DNA of 64,000 nucleotides. Source: Alkalibacterium pelagium (GTDB lineage: Bacteria; Bacillota; Bacilli; Lactobacillales; Carnobacteriaceae_A). The DNA lies in NCBI RefSeq assembly GCF_900109325.1, contig NZ_FNZU01000004.1, positions 62,001-126,000 on the forward strand, given 5' to 3'. The position numbers and the translations under genes were made by a program. The notes beneath the pieces were generated by a model, which had not been told where the DNA came from, ran no database searches, and saw nothing but the letters and a program-made list of their open reading frames with translations. This document shows, in pieces, positions 26,681 through 35,152 of the stretch; the stretch's first letter is position 1, and each line of letters starts with the position of its first letter.

Positions 26681-27364
26681 TTAGTAAAACAAGAAGAAAA
26701 GAAGCGGAATCGCAATGGCTGGTACGAAATTCATGACTTTCAGCTTGGTCACTTCGAGAATATTCAGACCAAGTGCCAGAATGAGAATCGATCCAACGGC
26801 ATTGATGTCGTTGATCATCGCATCAGTAAGGATGATATCTAATGCACTGGCGAATAATGTGATGGCCCCTTGATATAAGAAGACAAGGACGCCGGAAAAA
26901 ATGACGCCAATACCCAGACTCGAAGCGAGAATGATACTGGTAATGCCGTCCATCAGAGCTTTTGTCAGTAGGATTGTATGATTTTCCGTCAAGCCACTTT
27001 CTAGAGGGCCAACAATCGACATAGCGCCGACAGCCATGATCAGACTCGACATGACAAAACCTTTGGAAATAGATAATGAACCATTTTTCGACGGAAAACG
27101 GTATTCCAGAGATGTCCCGAGCTGATGGATTTTATCATCTAGATCAATGACTTCGCCGACTGCTGCTCCAATGACTAGAGATAGAATGATATAAATGGTG
27201 TTTTCTCCGGACATCATCCCTGTGATGCCGATGTATATAGCACTGAGAGCCAACGCACGCATCAAGGCTTTCTCAATTCTTAGAGGAATCCCTTTGTTGA
27301 CAAACAAGCCGATTGTTCCACCGATGAATATAGCTAATGTATTGATGATTACTCCAAAAAACAT
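26681..27364 (-). CDS. DUF554 family membrane protein
   Basis: A 227-residue integral membrane protein with about six to seven helices. It shows DUF554 features: the N-terminal GVIINTLAIFIGGTIGLFVNKGIP, then ALSAIYIGITGM and GAAVGEVIDLDDKI, and GITSIILASSLGIGVIFSG. The family is of unknown function, possibly a transporter. GAAGGAG precedes the ATG. Its position, inverted within the first phn locus between the binding protein and the ATPase, looks like an insertion or rearrangement rather than functional linkage. Confidence 0.85.
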   Translation of the reverse strand: MFFGVIINTLAIFIGGTIGLFVNKGIPLRIEKALMRALALSAIYIGITGMMSGENTIYIILSLVIGAAVGEVIDLDDKIHQLGTSLEYRFPSKNGSLSISKGFVMSSLIMAVGAMSIVGPLESGLTENHTILLTKALMDGITSIILASSLGIGVIFSGVLVFLYQGAITLFASALDIILTDAMINDINAVGSILILALGLNILEVTKLKVMNFVPAIAIPLLFFLFY

Positions 27365-27465
27365 AAAAAAGAACTCCTTCGCAGAGGTATGTATTCTAAC
27401 CTATTATATAAGGCTCTGAGGTTACATACAAATGGTTTTACAAGAGGAAAATAAAAAGAAAGATC

Positions 27466-27491
27466 AAAACCTGGGGGCTTCAATCTTTCTT
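27466..27491. terminator. hairpin in the DUF554-phnC1 gap
   Basis: A 9-bp perfect stem AAGAAAGAT/ATCTTTCTT. A second imperfect hairpin (AAAGGGCCT with AAGGTCCTTT, about 27547-27582) follows. Neither has an obvious gene ending nearby on the plus strand; they may be relics of the rearrangement that split the locus. Confidence 0.4.
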
Positions 27492-27621
27492 CAATAACCC
27501 GTCCTTAGTAAACCGGTTATCCATCAGAATAAGTAAAGTCAGTCAGAAAGGGCCTCGCTGCTTATCTATAGAAGGTCCTTTACTCTCCTCGTTTATTATA
27601 CCCTATTCTCAAACAAAAATA

Positions 27622-27635
27622 TGCAAGCGATTACA
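27622..27635 (+). promoter_or_regulatory. cre-type CcpA site upstream of phnC1
   Basis: TGCAAGCGATTACA fits the catabolite-responsive-element consensus TGNAARCGNWWNCA at every defined position. It lies 59 bases upstream of the -35 element of the phnC1 promoter and about 160 bases before the phnC1 start. A carbon-catabolite input on a phosphonate-type transporter would be unusual; a chance match cannot be excluded. Confidence 0.5.
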
Positions 27636-27693
27636 AAATGAGAGAAAATTTATTTAGATTGCTGCCTGTCTGAGCATGAGATTATTCTGAAGC

Positions 27694-27722
27694 TTGACAA
27701 TGAGAGACAATCGAAATAGAGT
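27694..27722 (+). promoter_or_regulatory. promoter of the phnC1-phnE-phnE operon
   Basis: TTGACA (27694-27699), a 17-base spacer and TAGAGT (27717-27722). It gives the ATPase and permease genes their own transcription start, independent of phnD1. Confidence 0.55.
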
Positions 27723-27791
27723 GGAAAAAATAGTATACTGAATAGTAAGATAAAATAGACAGATCGAAGTTCATGAAAAGAGGGCAGCTGC

Positions 27792-28562
27792 GTGATCGAA
27801 TTCAAAAATGTCTCATTAAGATATTCAAATGGGGTCGAAGCATTAAAAAATGTGAATATAAAAATAAATAAGGGCGAGTTCGTTGTCATCGTAGGAATGT
27901 CCGGTGCCGGTAAGTCTACTTTAATGACCTGCATCAACCGGATGGTCGTGCCGACTGAAGGCGAAGTGATCGTCGACGGTCAGACTATTTCCAAATTAAA
28001 AGAGTCGAAGCTGCGTGCCTTGCGTACACAGATTGGTATCATTTTTCAGGATTACAATCTCGTCAAACGCATGTCTGTCCTGAGAAATGTGATGGTCGGT
28101 CGGCTGGGTCATACATCGACCTTCAACAGTCTGATCGGGCGGTTTCCTCAAGCAGACCTCCAGCTCGCAATGAACAATCTCAAACGAATCGGTATCGATG
28201 AGAAGGCGTATGTCCGAGCCGACCAGCTCAGTGGAGGGCAGCAGCAGAGGGTCAGTATTGCACGTGTCCTGACTCAGCAGCCTAAAGTCATTCTGGCAGA
28301 CGAACCTGTTGCGTCACTCGACCCTCCAACATCTCATCAGGTCATGAGAGACCTTAAGCGCGTCAGTAAAGAAGACGGGCTGACAACATTGGTCAATCTG
28401 CACTTTATCGATCTGGCAATGGAGTATGCCGACCGGATCATCGGGATGCGGGATGGTGAAGTGGTGTTTGACGGCCACATCGATGAAGTCACTGAACAGA
28501 CATTTGAAGAGATATACGGCCGTCCGATTCGTGAGGATGAGAAAAGAGGGGATGCCTCGTGA
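27792..28562 (+). CDS. phnC: PhnC-like ABC transporter ATPase (locus 1)
   Basis: A 256-residue ATPase of the phosphonate importer family. It has Walker A GMSGAGKST (about 36-44), Q-loop IIFQDYNLV, signature LSGGQQQRVSIARVL, Walker B VILADEPVASLD and the H-loop in VNLHFIDLA. The insertion after the Q-loop (GRLGHTSTFNSLIGRFP) is typical of PhnC. It starts with GTG after AGAGGG. The ATPase and both permease genes overlap by four bases (GTGA), so they are translated as a tight unit. Confidence 0.88.
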   Translation: MIEFKNVSLRYSNGVEALKNVNIKINKGEFVVIVGMSGAGKSTLMTCINRMVVPTEGEVIVDGQTISKLKESKLRALRTQIGIIFQDYNLVKRMSVLRNVMVGRLGHTSTFNSLIGRFPQADLQLAMNNLKRIGIDEKAYVRADQLSGGQQQRVSIARVLTQQPKVILADEPVASLDPPTSHQVMRDLKRVSKEDGLTTLVNLHFIDLAMEYADRIIGMRDGEVVFDGHIDEVTEQTFEEIYGRPIREDEKRGDAS

Positions 28563-29365
28563 AACGAAAAAAGACCTCTTCCAGTAAAGTCAGGCTATTC
28601 AAGCCGTCATTCTACATCAAACTGATTGGTGTGAGTGCGGGCGTTCTCGTGCTCTATTATCTTGCGATCCGTCAGACGAATGCTTCACTGGCCCGTATGC
28701 TGTCGGCATTCCCGATATTCTTCCGCATGCTGATAGAGGACTTTTTCCCGCCTGACTTCGGCTACTTTCCAACGGTAGTGAATCAGCTGATCGAAACGTT
28801 CAATATTGCCTTGATCAGCACAACACTGGCTGCAGTCCTGGCTTTTCCGCTGCTCTTTTTTTCCTCATCGACATTGAACAGACACCCGTTATCCTACGGA
28901 GGGATGCGAGTTGTCCTGACCATCGTCCGGTCGATCCCGAACATTATAATGGTCGTACTCATGGTAGCCGTTGTAGGTTTAGGGTCGGTATCCGGTATTC
29001 TGGCACTCATGATTTACTCGGCAGCAATCCTAATTAAGCTGACCAGTGAATCGGTCGAATCAATTGATGAACGGCCGATCCAGGCCATCAAGGCAATGGG
29101 TGGGAACACCCCTCAGGTTATCCGGTATGGCGTTTTGCCACAGATCACCCCAATTTATCTGTCACATATATTGTATGTGCTTGAAATCAATTTAAAAGCC
29201 TCCGTTGTACTGGGCTTTGTAGGCGCAGGGGGAATCGGTCAGCTGATCAGACGACAGATGAGCTTGTTCAGGTATGACCGTTTAGGGCTCATCATATTCG
29301 TATTATTTCTTGCCATCAGTGTGATTGATTATATCAGCCAGACAGTAAGGAGCAGACTCGCGTGA
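28559..29365 (+). CDS. phnE: PhnE-like permease (locus 1, first)
   Basis: A 268-residue membrane permease with a basic N-terminus, about six helices and the phosphonate-permease signature. This covers TIVRSIPNIIMVVLMVAVVG, the coupling segment ESVESIDERPIQAIKAMGGN and VVLGFVGAGGIGQLI. GTG start overlapping the phnC stop by four bases. It should form a heterodimer with the product of the next gene. Confidence 0.87.
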   Translation: MKRKKTSSSKVRLFKPSFYIKLIGVSAGVLVLYYLAIRQTNASLARMLSAFPIFFRMLIEDFFPPDFGYFPTVVNQLIETFNIALISTTLAAVLAFPLLFFSSSTLNRHPLSYGGMRVVLTIVRSIPNIIMVVLMVAVVGLGSVSGILALMIYSAAILIKLTSESVESIDERPIQAIKAMGGNTPQVIRYGVLPQITPIYLSHILYVLEINLKASVVLGFVGAGGIGQLIRRQMSLFRYDRLGLIIFVLFLAISVIDYISQTVRSRLA

Positions 29366-30165
29366 AAAACAAGGACAGAATTTCTCTTCGGTCTCAACGT
29401 ACGTTAAAACAGAAAACAATGATCTATCTCGTAGTGATGAGTCTGACTTTTTTATACGCGTTCAGTCTCTGGTCACAGGATTTTTCCATTGCATCCTCGC
29501 AGTCTTCTCCAGGAACGATTCTTTACAGGTTATTTGTCGTCCCTCTCATTGACCCGACCTATTGGCCTTCATTTGTGGAGAGAGGCTGGCAGATGATCGA
29601 AACGATTGCTATTGCCTATGCAGGAGGGATTGCTGCTTCCTTGTTTGCCCTGCCGGTTGCGATACTAGCGGCAAGGAACAGTGGAGGCCGAGCCAGTTAC
29701 CTAGGCAAACTGTTTTTAAATGCTATCCGTTCGATACCGGAGCTGCTGTTCGGCGTATTCTTTGTGGCCGCCGTCGGTCCTGGGTCCTTTGCAGGTGTAC
29801 TGGCTATCAGCGTCAATTCGATTGGCATGATCGGCAAACTGTATTCGGAAAGTATCGAGTCGATCGATCAGGCGCCGATCGCAGCAATCAAAGCAAGCGG
29901 AGGCAATGACCTGCAGGCGTTCTGGTATGGCATTCTCCCTCAGATCCTGCCGCAATTTTTGTCAATCTCGCTGTTCCGTTTTGAAATAGATGTCCGGGCT
30001 TCAACGATACTTGGACTAGTCGGAGCTGGAGGCATCGGGGTTCCGCTGATTCTTTCACAGCAGCAGAGGCATTGGGAAGAAGTCGGTGTGATTCTGATCA
30101 TTGTCATCGTGTTCGTTGTGATCATCGATAAAATAAGTGGAAAGATAAGGTCGAACTTAGTCTGA
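29362..30165 (+). CDS. phnE: PhnE-like permease (locus 1, second)
   Basis: A 267-residue permease of the same family as its upstream neighbour. It has NAIRSIPELLFGVFFVAAVG, ESIESIDQAPIAAIKASGGN and STILGLVGAGGIGVPLI. GTG start with a four-base overlap. It is the last gene of the operon, followed by a terminator. Having two different PhnE subunits implies a heterodimeric channel, as in the second locus. Confidence 0.87.
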   Translation: MKNKDRISLRSQRTLKQKTMIYLVVMSLTFLYAFSLWSQDFSIASSQSSPGTILYRLFVVPLIDPTYWPSFVERGWQMIETIAIAYAGGIAASLFALPVAILAARNSGGRASYLGKLFLNAIRSIPELLFGVFFVAAVGPGSFAGVLAISVNSIGMIGKLYSESIESIDQAPIAAIKASGGNDLQAFWYGILPQILPQFLSISLFRFEIDVRASTILGLVGAGGIGVPLILSQQQRHWEEVGVILIIVIVFVVIIDKISGKIRSNLV

Positions 30166-30199
30166 AGTTGCTCAAGCTGATATGCTGGGCAACTTTTTT
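30165..30199 (+). terminator. terminator of the first phn operon
   Basis: Stem AAGTTGC/GCAACTT starting at the last base of the stop codon, followed by a T-run. Confidence 0.8.
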
Positions 30200-30286
30200 G
30201 GCTTTCGGATGATGACAAGTCTGAACTCGCCTGTACTAGAGTAATGTCAGTAGAATAGAGTTTCCATCCAGTCATATAGAAATAGA

Positions 30287-30329
30287 CAATTAAAGACCAG
30301 CCGGTGCTGTTGAGGCAGTCGGCTGGTCT
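30287..30329 (-). terminator. terminator of mscL
   Basis: A 10-bp perfect stem AGACCAGCCG/CGGCTGGTCT. On the minus strand it is followed by a short T-rich tail, ending the mscL transcript. Confidence 0.75.
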
Positions 30330-30355
30330 ATGGATACCACTCTTTATAAGAACCC

Positions 30356-30772
30356 TTATTCTAAAGGACGATCATCACGCGAAGAATGAGGCGGGTCTAC
30401 TCTCTCTGCAAGCAGATCACGTATTTCTTCCAGGTAGCTTTCTACGCTCGGTGCCTCGACTTCAACTTCTTCTGCTTCCTCCGGCTTGCGGGACAGATTG
30501 TTGATCACTTTGATAATGACAAATAGTACAAGTGCGATAAGTACAAAATCAATGACAGCTTGAAGAAATTCTCCGTATCCAATTTGTGCTGTTCCGATCT
30601 GGAAGGTGAGCTGGTCGATGCTGGCATTACCAGTAACTGCTGCAATGATGGGTGTGATCACATGTTCAACCAAAGCAGTCACGATTGCTGTAAACGCAGC
30701 ACCCATAACGATTCCGACAGCCAGCTCAATCACATTTCCACGCATTAAAAATGTGCGAAATTCTTTTATCAA
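30356..30772 (-). CDS. mscL: large-conductance mechanosensitive channel MscL
   Basis: A 138-residue channel forming a pentamer that opens near lytic tension. The N-terminal amphipathic helix MIKEFRTFLMRGNVIELAVGIVMGAAFTAIV is followed by the pore helix, periplasmic loop, second helix (about 70-92) and a charged C-terminal helix (residues about 100-125) with an acidic stretch. GAAAGGA precedes the ATG. It lies between, and opposite to, the two phn operons. Confidence 0.95.
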   Translation of the reverse strand: MIKEFRTFLMRGNVIELAVGIVMGAAFTAIVTALVEHVITPIIAAVTGNASIDQLTFQIGTAQIGYGEFLQAVIDFVLIALVLFVIIKVINNLSRKPEEAEEVEVEAPSVESYLEEIRDLLAERVDPPHSSRDDRPLE

Positions 30773-30845
30773 ATTAATCTTCCTTTCTCAATTTGTTAAC
30801 TATATTCTATTTTATACCATCTCACTTAAAATAAAAGAGTAAAAG

Positions 30846-30872
30846 TTTAGTCACATTTACAAAATTTTTACA
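30846..30872 (+). promoter_or_regulatory. Pho box upstream of the second phn locus
   Basis: Three hexamers in helical phase: TTTAGT at 30846, TTTACA at 30856 and TTTACA at 30867, spaced 10 and 11 bases. A -10-like TATACT lies at 30905-30910. This is the same design as the pstS Pho box at 4965-4991 and predicts PhoP activation in low phosphate. The gene start is about 225 bases further on, leaving a leader of about 180 nucleotides. Confidence 0.65.
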
Positions 30873-31095
30873 AAAAAAAGGTGGAGATGGGCTATCTATC
30901 CCGGTATACTGGAATTAGAGTCAAACGAGGAGGGGTGCTATACCTACATTGTTCGTTTTTTAGCAAATAAACGGATATAACAATCTTAAAAAAAGTGATA
31001 GACTTTTCAATTGCCGAATGTTAATATCGAATAGTGCGTTAATCGTACATATTTACAGCACATAAATGTGCAACATAGAATTGGGAGGAATTATT

Positions 31096-32184
31096 TTGTC
31101 TAAGAAATGGTTAAAAGGTTTAGGTATTACACTAGCTTCAGTTATGTTACTAGGTGCCTGCGGGAACGATGATGAAGGCGCTGATGAAACAGCAGAAGAA
31201 ACTGACGGAGCCGATGAAAATGGCGCTGCAGGCGAAGATATGATCGAAATCGATGAAATCTCAGTTGGATTTGTCCCTTCACGTGACCCTGACGAGATTT
31301 ATGTTGCAACTGAACCATTAGAAGATCTCCTGATTGCTGAGCTGGCTGAACATGGTTACGATGTCGGCGAAGTTGAAATTACTGTAGGAACAAACTATGA
31401 AGCGGTTGGAGAAGCAATGTCTGCCGGTACACTTGATGTGGGCTTCCTTCCAGGTGGAACATACGTCCTGTATGATGATTCTGCAGAAGTTATTCTGACT
31501 TCAACACGTGCTGGTCTGAACAATGATTCAGATAACCCAGCTGAATGGAATGAAAACAAACCGACTGAAGGTACTGATGAACAGGTCACATACTACCGTT
31601 CTATCCTTATCGCCGGTCCATCTGAAAAAGGTAGAGAATTAGCTGATAAAATTAACAGCGGAGAAGAACTGACTTGGGAGGATGTTGATTCAGCGTCATG
31701 GAGCGTTATGAACTCATCTTCATCTGCCGGATACATTTATCCAACAATCTGGCTGCAGGAAAACTTTGGTCAGTCTCTGACAGACCTGAGCCAGATCGTT
31801 CAAGCTGACTCTTATGCGAACTCATTTGCAAGACTGGCAGCTGAACAGGTCGACCTGATCGTTGCTTACGCAGATGCACGTCGCGACTATGTTGATATCT
31901 GGGAAGAAGACTTTGGTGCTGAAAACGATATTTGGGAAGATACAGATGTCGTCGGTGTAACACCGGGAATCTACAACGATACAATCAGTGTCAGCCAGTT
32001 CTCAGAAATCATGGATGACGATCTGATCGAAGCTCTACAGCAGTCATTCATCAACATTGCACAGACAGACGAAGGACGCGAAGTTATCGCGATCTACTCA
32101 CACGAAGGTTATGAGCCTGCAACAAGCGAAGACTATGACGTAGAAAGAGAAGCACAACAGATTCTACGCGACATGTCTGAATAA
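31096..32184 (+). CDS. PhnD-like phosphonate/phosphite-binding lipoprotein (locus 2)
   Basis: A 362-residue binding lipoprotein. I place the start at the TTG at 31096, which has GGGAGGA upstream, rather than the ATG at 31066 without a site. The signal peptide then ends in lipobox LGAC (Cys22), followed by a strongly acidic linker. PhnD features include ISVGFVPSRDPDEI, LDVGFLPGGTYVLY and the ligand-loop SSSSAGYIYPTIWL. It is longer than the first-locus protein and clearly a distinct paralogue, so ligand preferences may differ. The Pho box upstream predicts phosphate-starvation induction. An attenuator-like terminator separates it from phnC. Confidence 0.86.
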   Translation: MSKKWLKGLGITLASVMLLGACGNDDEGADETAEETDGADENGAAGEDMIEIDEISVGFVPSRDPDEIYVATEPLEDLLIAELAEHGYDVGEVEITVGTNYEAVGEAMSAGTLDVGFLPGGTYVLYDDSAEVILTSTRAGLNNDSDNPAEWNENKPTEGTDEQVTYYRSILIAGPSEKGRELADKINSGEELTWEDVDSASWSVMNSSSSAGYIYPTIWLQENFGQSLTDLSQIVQADSYANSFARLAAEQVDLIVAYADARRDYVDIWEEDFGAENDIWEDTDVVGVTPGIYNDTISVSQFSEIMDDDLIEALQQSFINIAQTDEGREVIAIYSHEGYEPATSEDYDVEREAQQILRDMSE

Positions 32185-32219
32185 TTTATGAATTTACGAC
32201 TAAACTAAATGAAAAATTA

Positions 32220-32251
32220 AGCTGGGAGCGCCCTCTCCTGGCTTTCTTTTT
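32220..32251 (+). terminator. intercistronic terminator/attenuator between phnD2 and phnC2
   Basis: A 9-bp stem with two G-U pairs (32220-32228 with 32235-32243) and a T-rich tail. Partial termination here would make the binding protein more abundant than the ATPase and permeases, as is common in binding-protein operons. Confidence 0.7.
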
Positions 32252-32280
32252 GATTATCTCCAGAGAGGAAATAGGCCAAA

Positions 32281-33060
32281 ATGATAGAATTTAAAGATGT
32301 AAACAAGACATACCCGAATGGGGTCACTGCTTTAAAAAATGTAAATCTGACCATTGATCAGGGAGAATTCGTTGCGATCATCGGATTGTCGGGTGCTGGA
32401 AAATCAACACTTATCCGCTGCATCAACCGTATGCATGAAATTAATGAGGGGACATTGACCGTTAATGATGTAAATGTCGGAAAACTGAGTGGAAAGCAGA
32501 TCCGTTCTTTCCGTCGTAAGATTGGAATGATCTTCCAGTCGTTCAACTTAGTGACACGTACATCAGTAATCAATAATGTATTGATTTCATCTGTACCTGA
32601 ACTGTCCTGGTGGAGAAAGTTCGTTGGTCTGTTTCCTAAGGAGAAAAAAGTAGAAGCACTTGAAGCTCTGGATAAAGTTGGAATTCTGGACAAAGCTTAT
32701 AATCGTGTCGATCAGCTCTCTGGTGGGCAGCAGCAGCGTGTGGCATTAGCCCGTACGATTGCTCAGAACCCGGATATCATCTTAGCGGATGAACCGGTTG
32801 CTTCCCTTGACCCAGTCACAGCTAAAGTGGTCATGGACGACTTCAAACGCATCAATCAGGAAACAAACATGTCCATCCTGATCAACATCCACCACGTCGA
32901 ATTAGCTCTGGAGTATGCCGATCGCGTAATCGGTATCCGTCAGGGAGAAGTGGTCTACGACGGAAAATCCGAAGATGTTTCTCAGGATGTACTGGACCAG
33001 ATCTACGGCAGTGCCGACAATGTTCCTAAAATGGATGATCCGGAAGAAGCAGAGGTCTAG
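32281..33060 (+). CDS. phnC: PhnC-like ABC transporter ATPase (locus 2)
   Basis: A 259-residue ATPase. It has Walker A GLSGAGKST (about 36-44), Q-loop MIFQSFNLV, the PhnC insertion (PELSWWRKFVGLFPKE), signature LSGGQQQRVALART, Walker B IILADEPVASLD and H-loop INIHHVELA. It is a paralogue of the protein at 27792. An AGAGGAAA site precedes the ATG. The first phnE starts 11 bases after its stop. Confidence 0.88.
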   Translation: MIEFKDVNKTYPNGVTALKNVNLTIDQGEFVAIIGLSGAGKSTLIRCINRMHEINEGTLTVNDVNVGKLSGKQIRSFRRKIGMIFQSFNLVTRTSVINNVLISSVPELSWWRKFVGLFPKEKKVEALEALDKVGILDKAYNRVDQLSGGQQQRVALARTIAQNPDIILADEPVASLDPVTAKVVMDDFKRINQETNMSILINIHHVELALEYADRVIGIRQGEVVYDGKSEDVSQDVLDQIYGSADNVPKMDDPEEAEV

Positions 33061-33071
33061 GAGGGACGAGC

Positions 33072-33899
33072 ATGAGAGAAACGGTATATGATAAGATTTT
33101 CAAACCTAAGACATTTACTTTGTCGAATGGAAAAGAAGTGAAACAGCGTGCTTCCCGAGCTCCTCTTATTCTTCTGATCGTTCTGATCGTGACGGTCGTG
33201 TCATGGGAAGTCACAGGTGTGGACCTGTCGATGATAAGAACACGAGGGTATCAGTTCATTGTTATCTTAACTGATATGTTCCCGCCAAACTTTAATTTTA
33301 TGAACAACGTCTGGGGGCCGCTTTTCGATACGATTCAGATGTCACTACTGGGATCCATTGCCGGAGCCTTGCTGGCTATTCCGTTTGCTTTGCTGTCGTC
33401 CAGTAACATTATAAGGAACCGATGGTTAAACGGCTTTTTCAAACTGTTCCTTAGTATTTTAAGAACGCTGCCCACACTGATTTCAGCACTGATTGCCACG
33501 TTCATCTTTGGACTGGGAACTATGGCCGGAACGGTGGCGATTTTCCTGTTTACCTTGTCTTATATTGGTAAACTGATGTATGAGCATATTGAAAATGTCG
33601 ATATGGGGGCATTTGAAGCGCATGAATCCATGGGTCTTTCAAAAGTGGAAGCCTTCCGCTATGCTATCGTACCGGATGTTCTTCCGACATACTTGTCGGT
33701 GTCATTATATGCCTTTGAAGGAAATATAAGATACGCAGCCATTCTGGGTTATGTTGGAGCCGGAGGAGTCGGTCTCCTGCTGGACGAGCGTCTGGGCTGG
33801 AGAGACTACCCGAGCGTGGGAATGGTCCTTCTGATATTGATGCTGGTTGTCTTCGTGATTGAACGCATCAGTGAATACTTCCGAATGAAACTGACTTAA
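33072..33899 (+). CDS. phnE: PhnE-like permease (locus 2, first)
   Basis: A 275-residue permease with an N-terminal cytoplasmic stretch of about 30 residues and six predicted helices. It has the coupling helix NVDMGAFEAHESMGLSKVEA and AAILGYVGAGGVGLLL. AGGAGGG precedes the ATG. It should pair with the following PhnE in a heterodimeric channel. Confidence 0.87.
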   Translation: MRETVYDKIFKPKTFTLSNGKEVKQRASRAPLILLIVLIVTVVSWEVTGVDLSMIRTRGYQFIVILTDMFPPNFNFMNNVWGPLFDTIQMSLLGSIAGALLAIPFALLSSSNIIRNRWLNGFFKLFLSILRTLPTLISALIATFIFGLGTMAGTVAIFLFTLSYIGKLMYEHIENVDMGAFEAHESMGLSKVEAFRYAIVPDVLPTYLSVSLYAFEGNIRYAAILGYVGAGGVGLLLDERLGWRDYPSVGMVLLILMLVVFVIERISEYFRMKLT

Positions 33900-33917
33900 T
33901 AAAGGAGCAGAGAAAAA

Positions 33918-34730
33918 ATGAATAAAGCTGTTGCACAGCAACTTGAAAAAGCACCAAATCGTAAAGTTTATTTATCAACTATTGCAATCATCCTGACTGC
34001 TCTTATCATCTGGTCATTCATGGGAGTCAATATCACTGGTTTCGATCAGCGCGGGACACAGATCGCAACAAACATTTTCAGCGGGCTGTTTTCACCGGAC
34101 CTGGAATTCCTGTTTGACTTCACATCAGGTGGAGGCGTCCCAGGGCTCTTGTTTGAAACGATCGCCATCGCCTTTTTAGGAACAGTATTCGGGTCCTTTC
34201 TGGCGATCCCGATCTCATTCTTGATGTCTCCAAGTATCGTTTCCAGACCTGTAGCCTTTGTGACTCGTCTGGTCGTTATCTTTATCCGGACCATTCCTTC
34301 ACTTGTATACGGGTTGATGTTCATCCGTGTAACTGGCCCTGGTCCTTATGCAGGTGTGCTGACGATGTCTCTCACATCGATCGGTATGATTTCCCGTTTA
34401 TACGTGGATGTCATTGAAAACCTGGACAGAGGTGTTCTTGAAGCTATGACTTCTATGGGATGTACCACTTATCAGAAAGTACGTTATGGCATTCTGCCTC
34501 AGCTGTTCTCAAGCTTCCTGTCTGTAACGATCTACCGTTACGACATGAACCTGCGTGATGCAACCATTTTAGGTCTGGTAGGAGCCGGTGGAATAGGGGC
34601 ACCTCTAATTTTTGCCATGCGTGCCTACAGATGGAGCGAAGTCGGGTCGATTCTGATTGGACTGGTTGTTCTGATCCTGGCTGTCGAGATTTTCTCAAAC
34701 AAACTGCGTGAACGTCTCGTCAACGGATAA
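33918..34730 (+). CDS. phnE: PhnE-like permease (locus 2, second)
   Basis: A 270-residue permease with six helices, FIRTIPSLVYGLMFIRVTG, the coupling segment NLDRGVLEAMTSMGCTTYQK and ATILGLVGAGGIGAPLI. AAAGGAG precedes the ATG. It ends the second phn operon. No C-P lyase, phosphonatase or phosphite dehydrogenase gene accompanies either locus, so the transported anion cannot be read from context. Confidence 0.87.
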   Translation: MNKAVAQQLEKAPNRKVYLSTIAIILTALIIWSFMGVNITGFDQRGTQIATNIFSGLFSPDLEFLFDFTSGGGVPGLLFETIAIAFLGTVFGSFLAIPISFLMSPSIVSRPVAFVTRLVVIFIRTIPSLVYGLMFIRVTGPGPYAGVLTMSLTSIGMISRLYVDVIENLDRGVLEAMTSMGCTTYQKVRYGILPQLFSSFLSVTIYRYDMNLRDATILGLVGAGGIGAPLIFAMRAYRWSEVGSILIGLVVLILAVEIFSNKLRERLVNG

Positions 34731-34752
34731 ATATAGTAATTTTCAAATAAAG

Positions 34753-34804
34753 CGCCGGTCTCTCATGACGTCTATCCAGACACAGTGAGGGATCGGTGTT
34801 TTTG
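34753..34804 (+). terminator. terminator of the second phn operon
   Basis: A 13-bp imperfect stem with G-U pairs (34753-34765 with 34786-34798) and a run of T residues. Confidence 0.75.
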
Positions 34805-34877
34805 TATGCAGTCTCTAAGTATATTTAGGTTGAGAAAGAAAGCGAGTGATTGAAGTATTTTATAGAATTCGAAATAC

Positions 34878-34902
34878 CGTTGTGTTACAATGTAATACAA
34901 CG
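34878..34902. promoter_or_regulatory. 25-bp palindromic operator of the toxin-antitoxin pair
   Basis: Half-sites CGTTGTGTTACA and TGTAATACAACG flank a central A, with a single mismatch. A -10-like TACAAT lies inside it. It sits 26 bases before the antitoxin start, as expected for autorepression by a ribbon-helix-helix antitoxin. Confidence 0.7.
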
Positions 34903-34927
34903 TATGACTGAATGGAGAGTGAATTTG

Positions 34928-35152
34928 ATGACTATATCTTTGCGTATGAATGACAAAGAAGAAGCTTTAATTAGAGAATACGCTAAAGCTAAAAATATCA
35001 GTGTATCTTCTTTATTTCGCGAGTCCGTGTTAGAAAAGATAGAAGATGAGATTGATATAGAATTGTATGACAAAGCAATGGCAGAACATTTAAAAGAGGA
35101 TCAATCCATTTCTTTTGAGGATATGATGAACGAATTGGATATCGAAGCATGA
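34928..35152 (+). CDS. RelB-type ribbon-helix-helix antitoxin
   Basis: A 74-residue antitoxin. The N-terminal ribbon-helix-helix (TISLRMNDKEEALIREYAKAKNISVSSLFRESVLEKIEDE, residues 2-41 or so) binds DNA as a dimer. The acidic C-terminal tail (SFEDMMNELDIEA) should wrap the toxin. It matches the small RelB/DUF6290-like antitoxins of Lactobacillales. The start at 34928 follows a GGAGAG; the longer reading from 34850 would run through the palindromic operator and is rejected. It overlaps the toxin gene by four bases (ATGA). Confidence 0.82.
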   Translation: MTISLRMNDKEEALIREYAKAKNISVSSLFRESVLEKIEDEIDIELYDKAMAEHLKEDQSISFEDMMNELDIEA

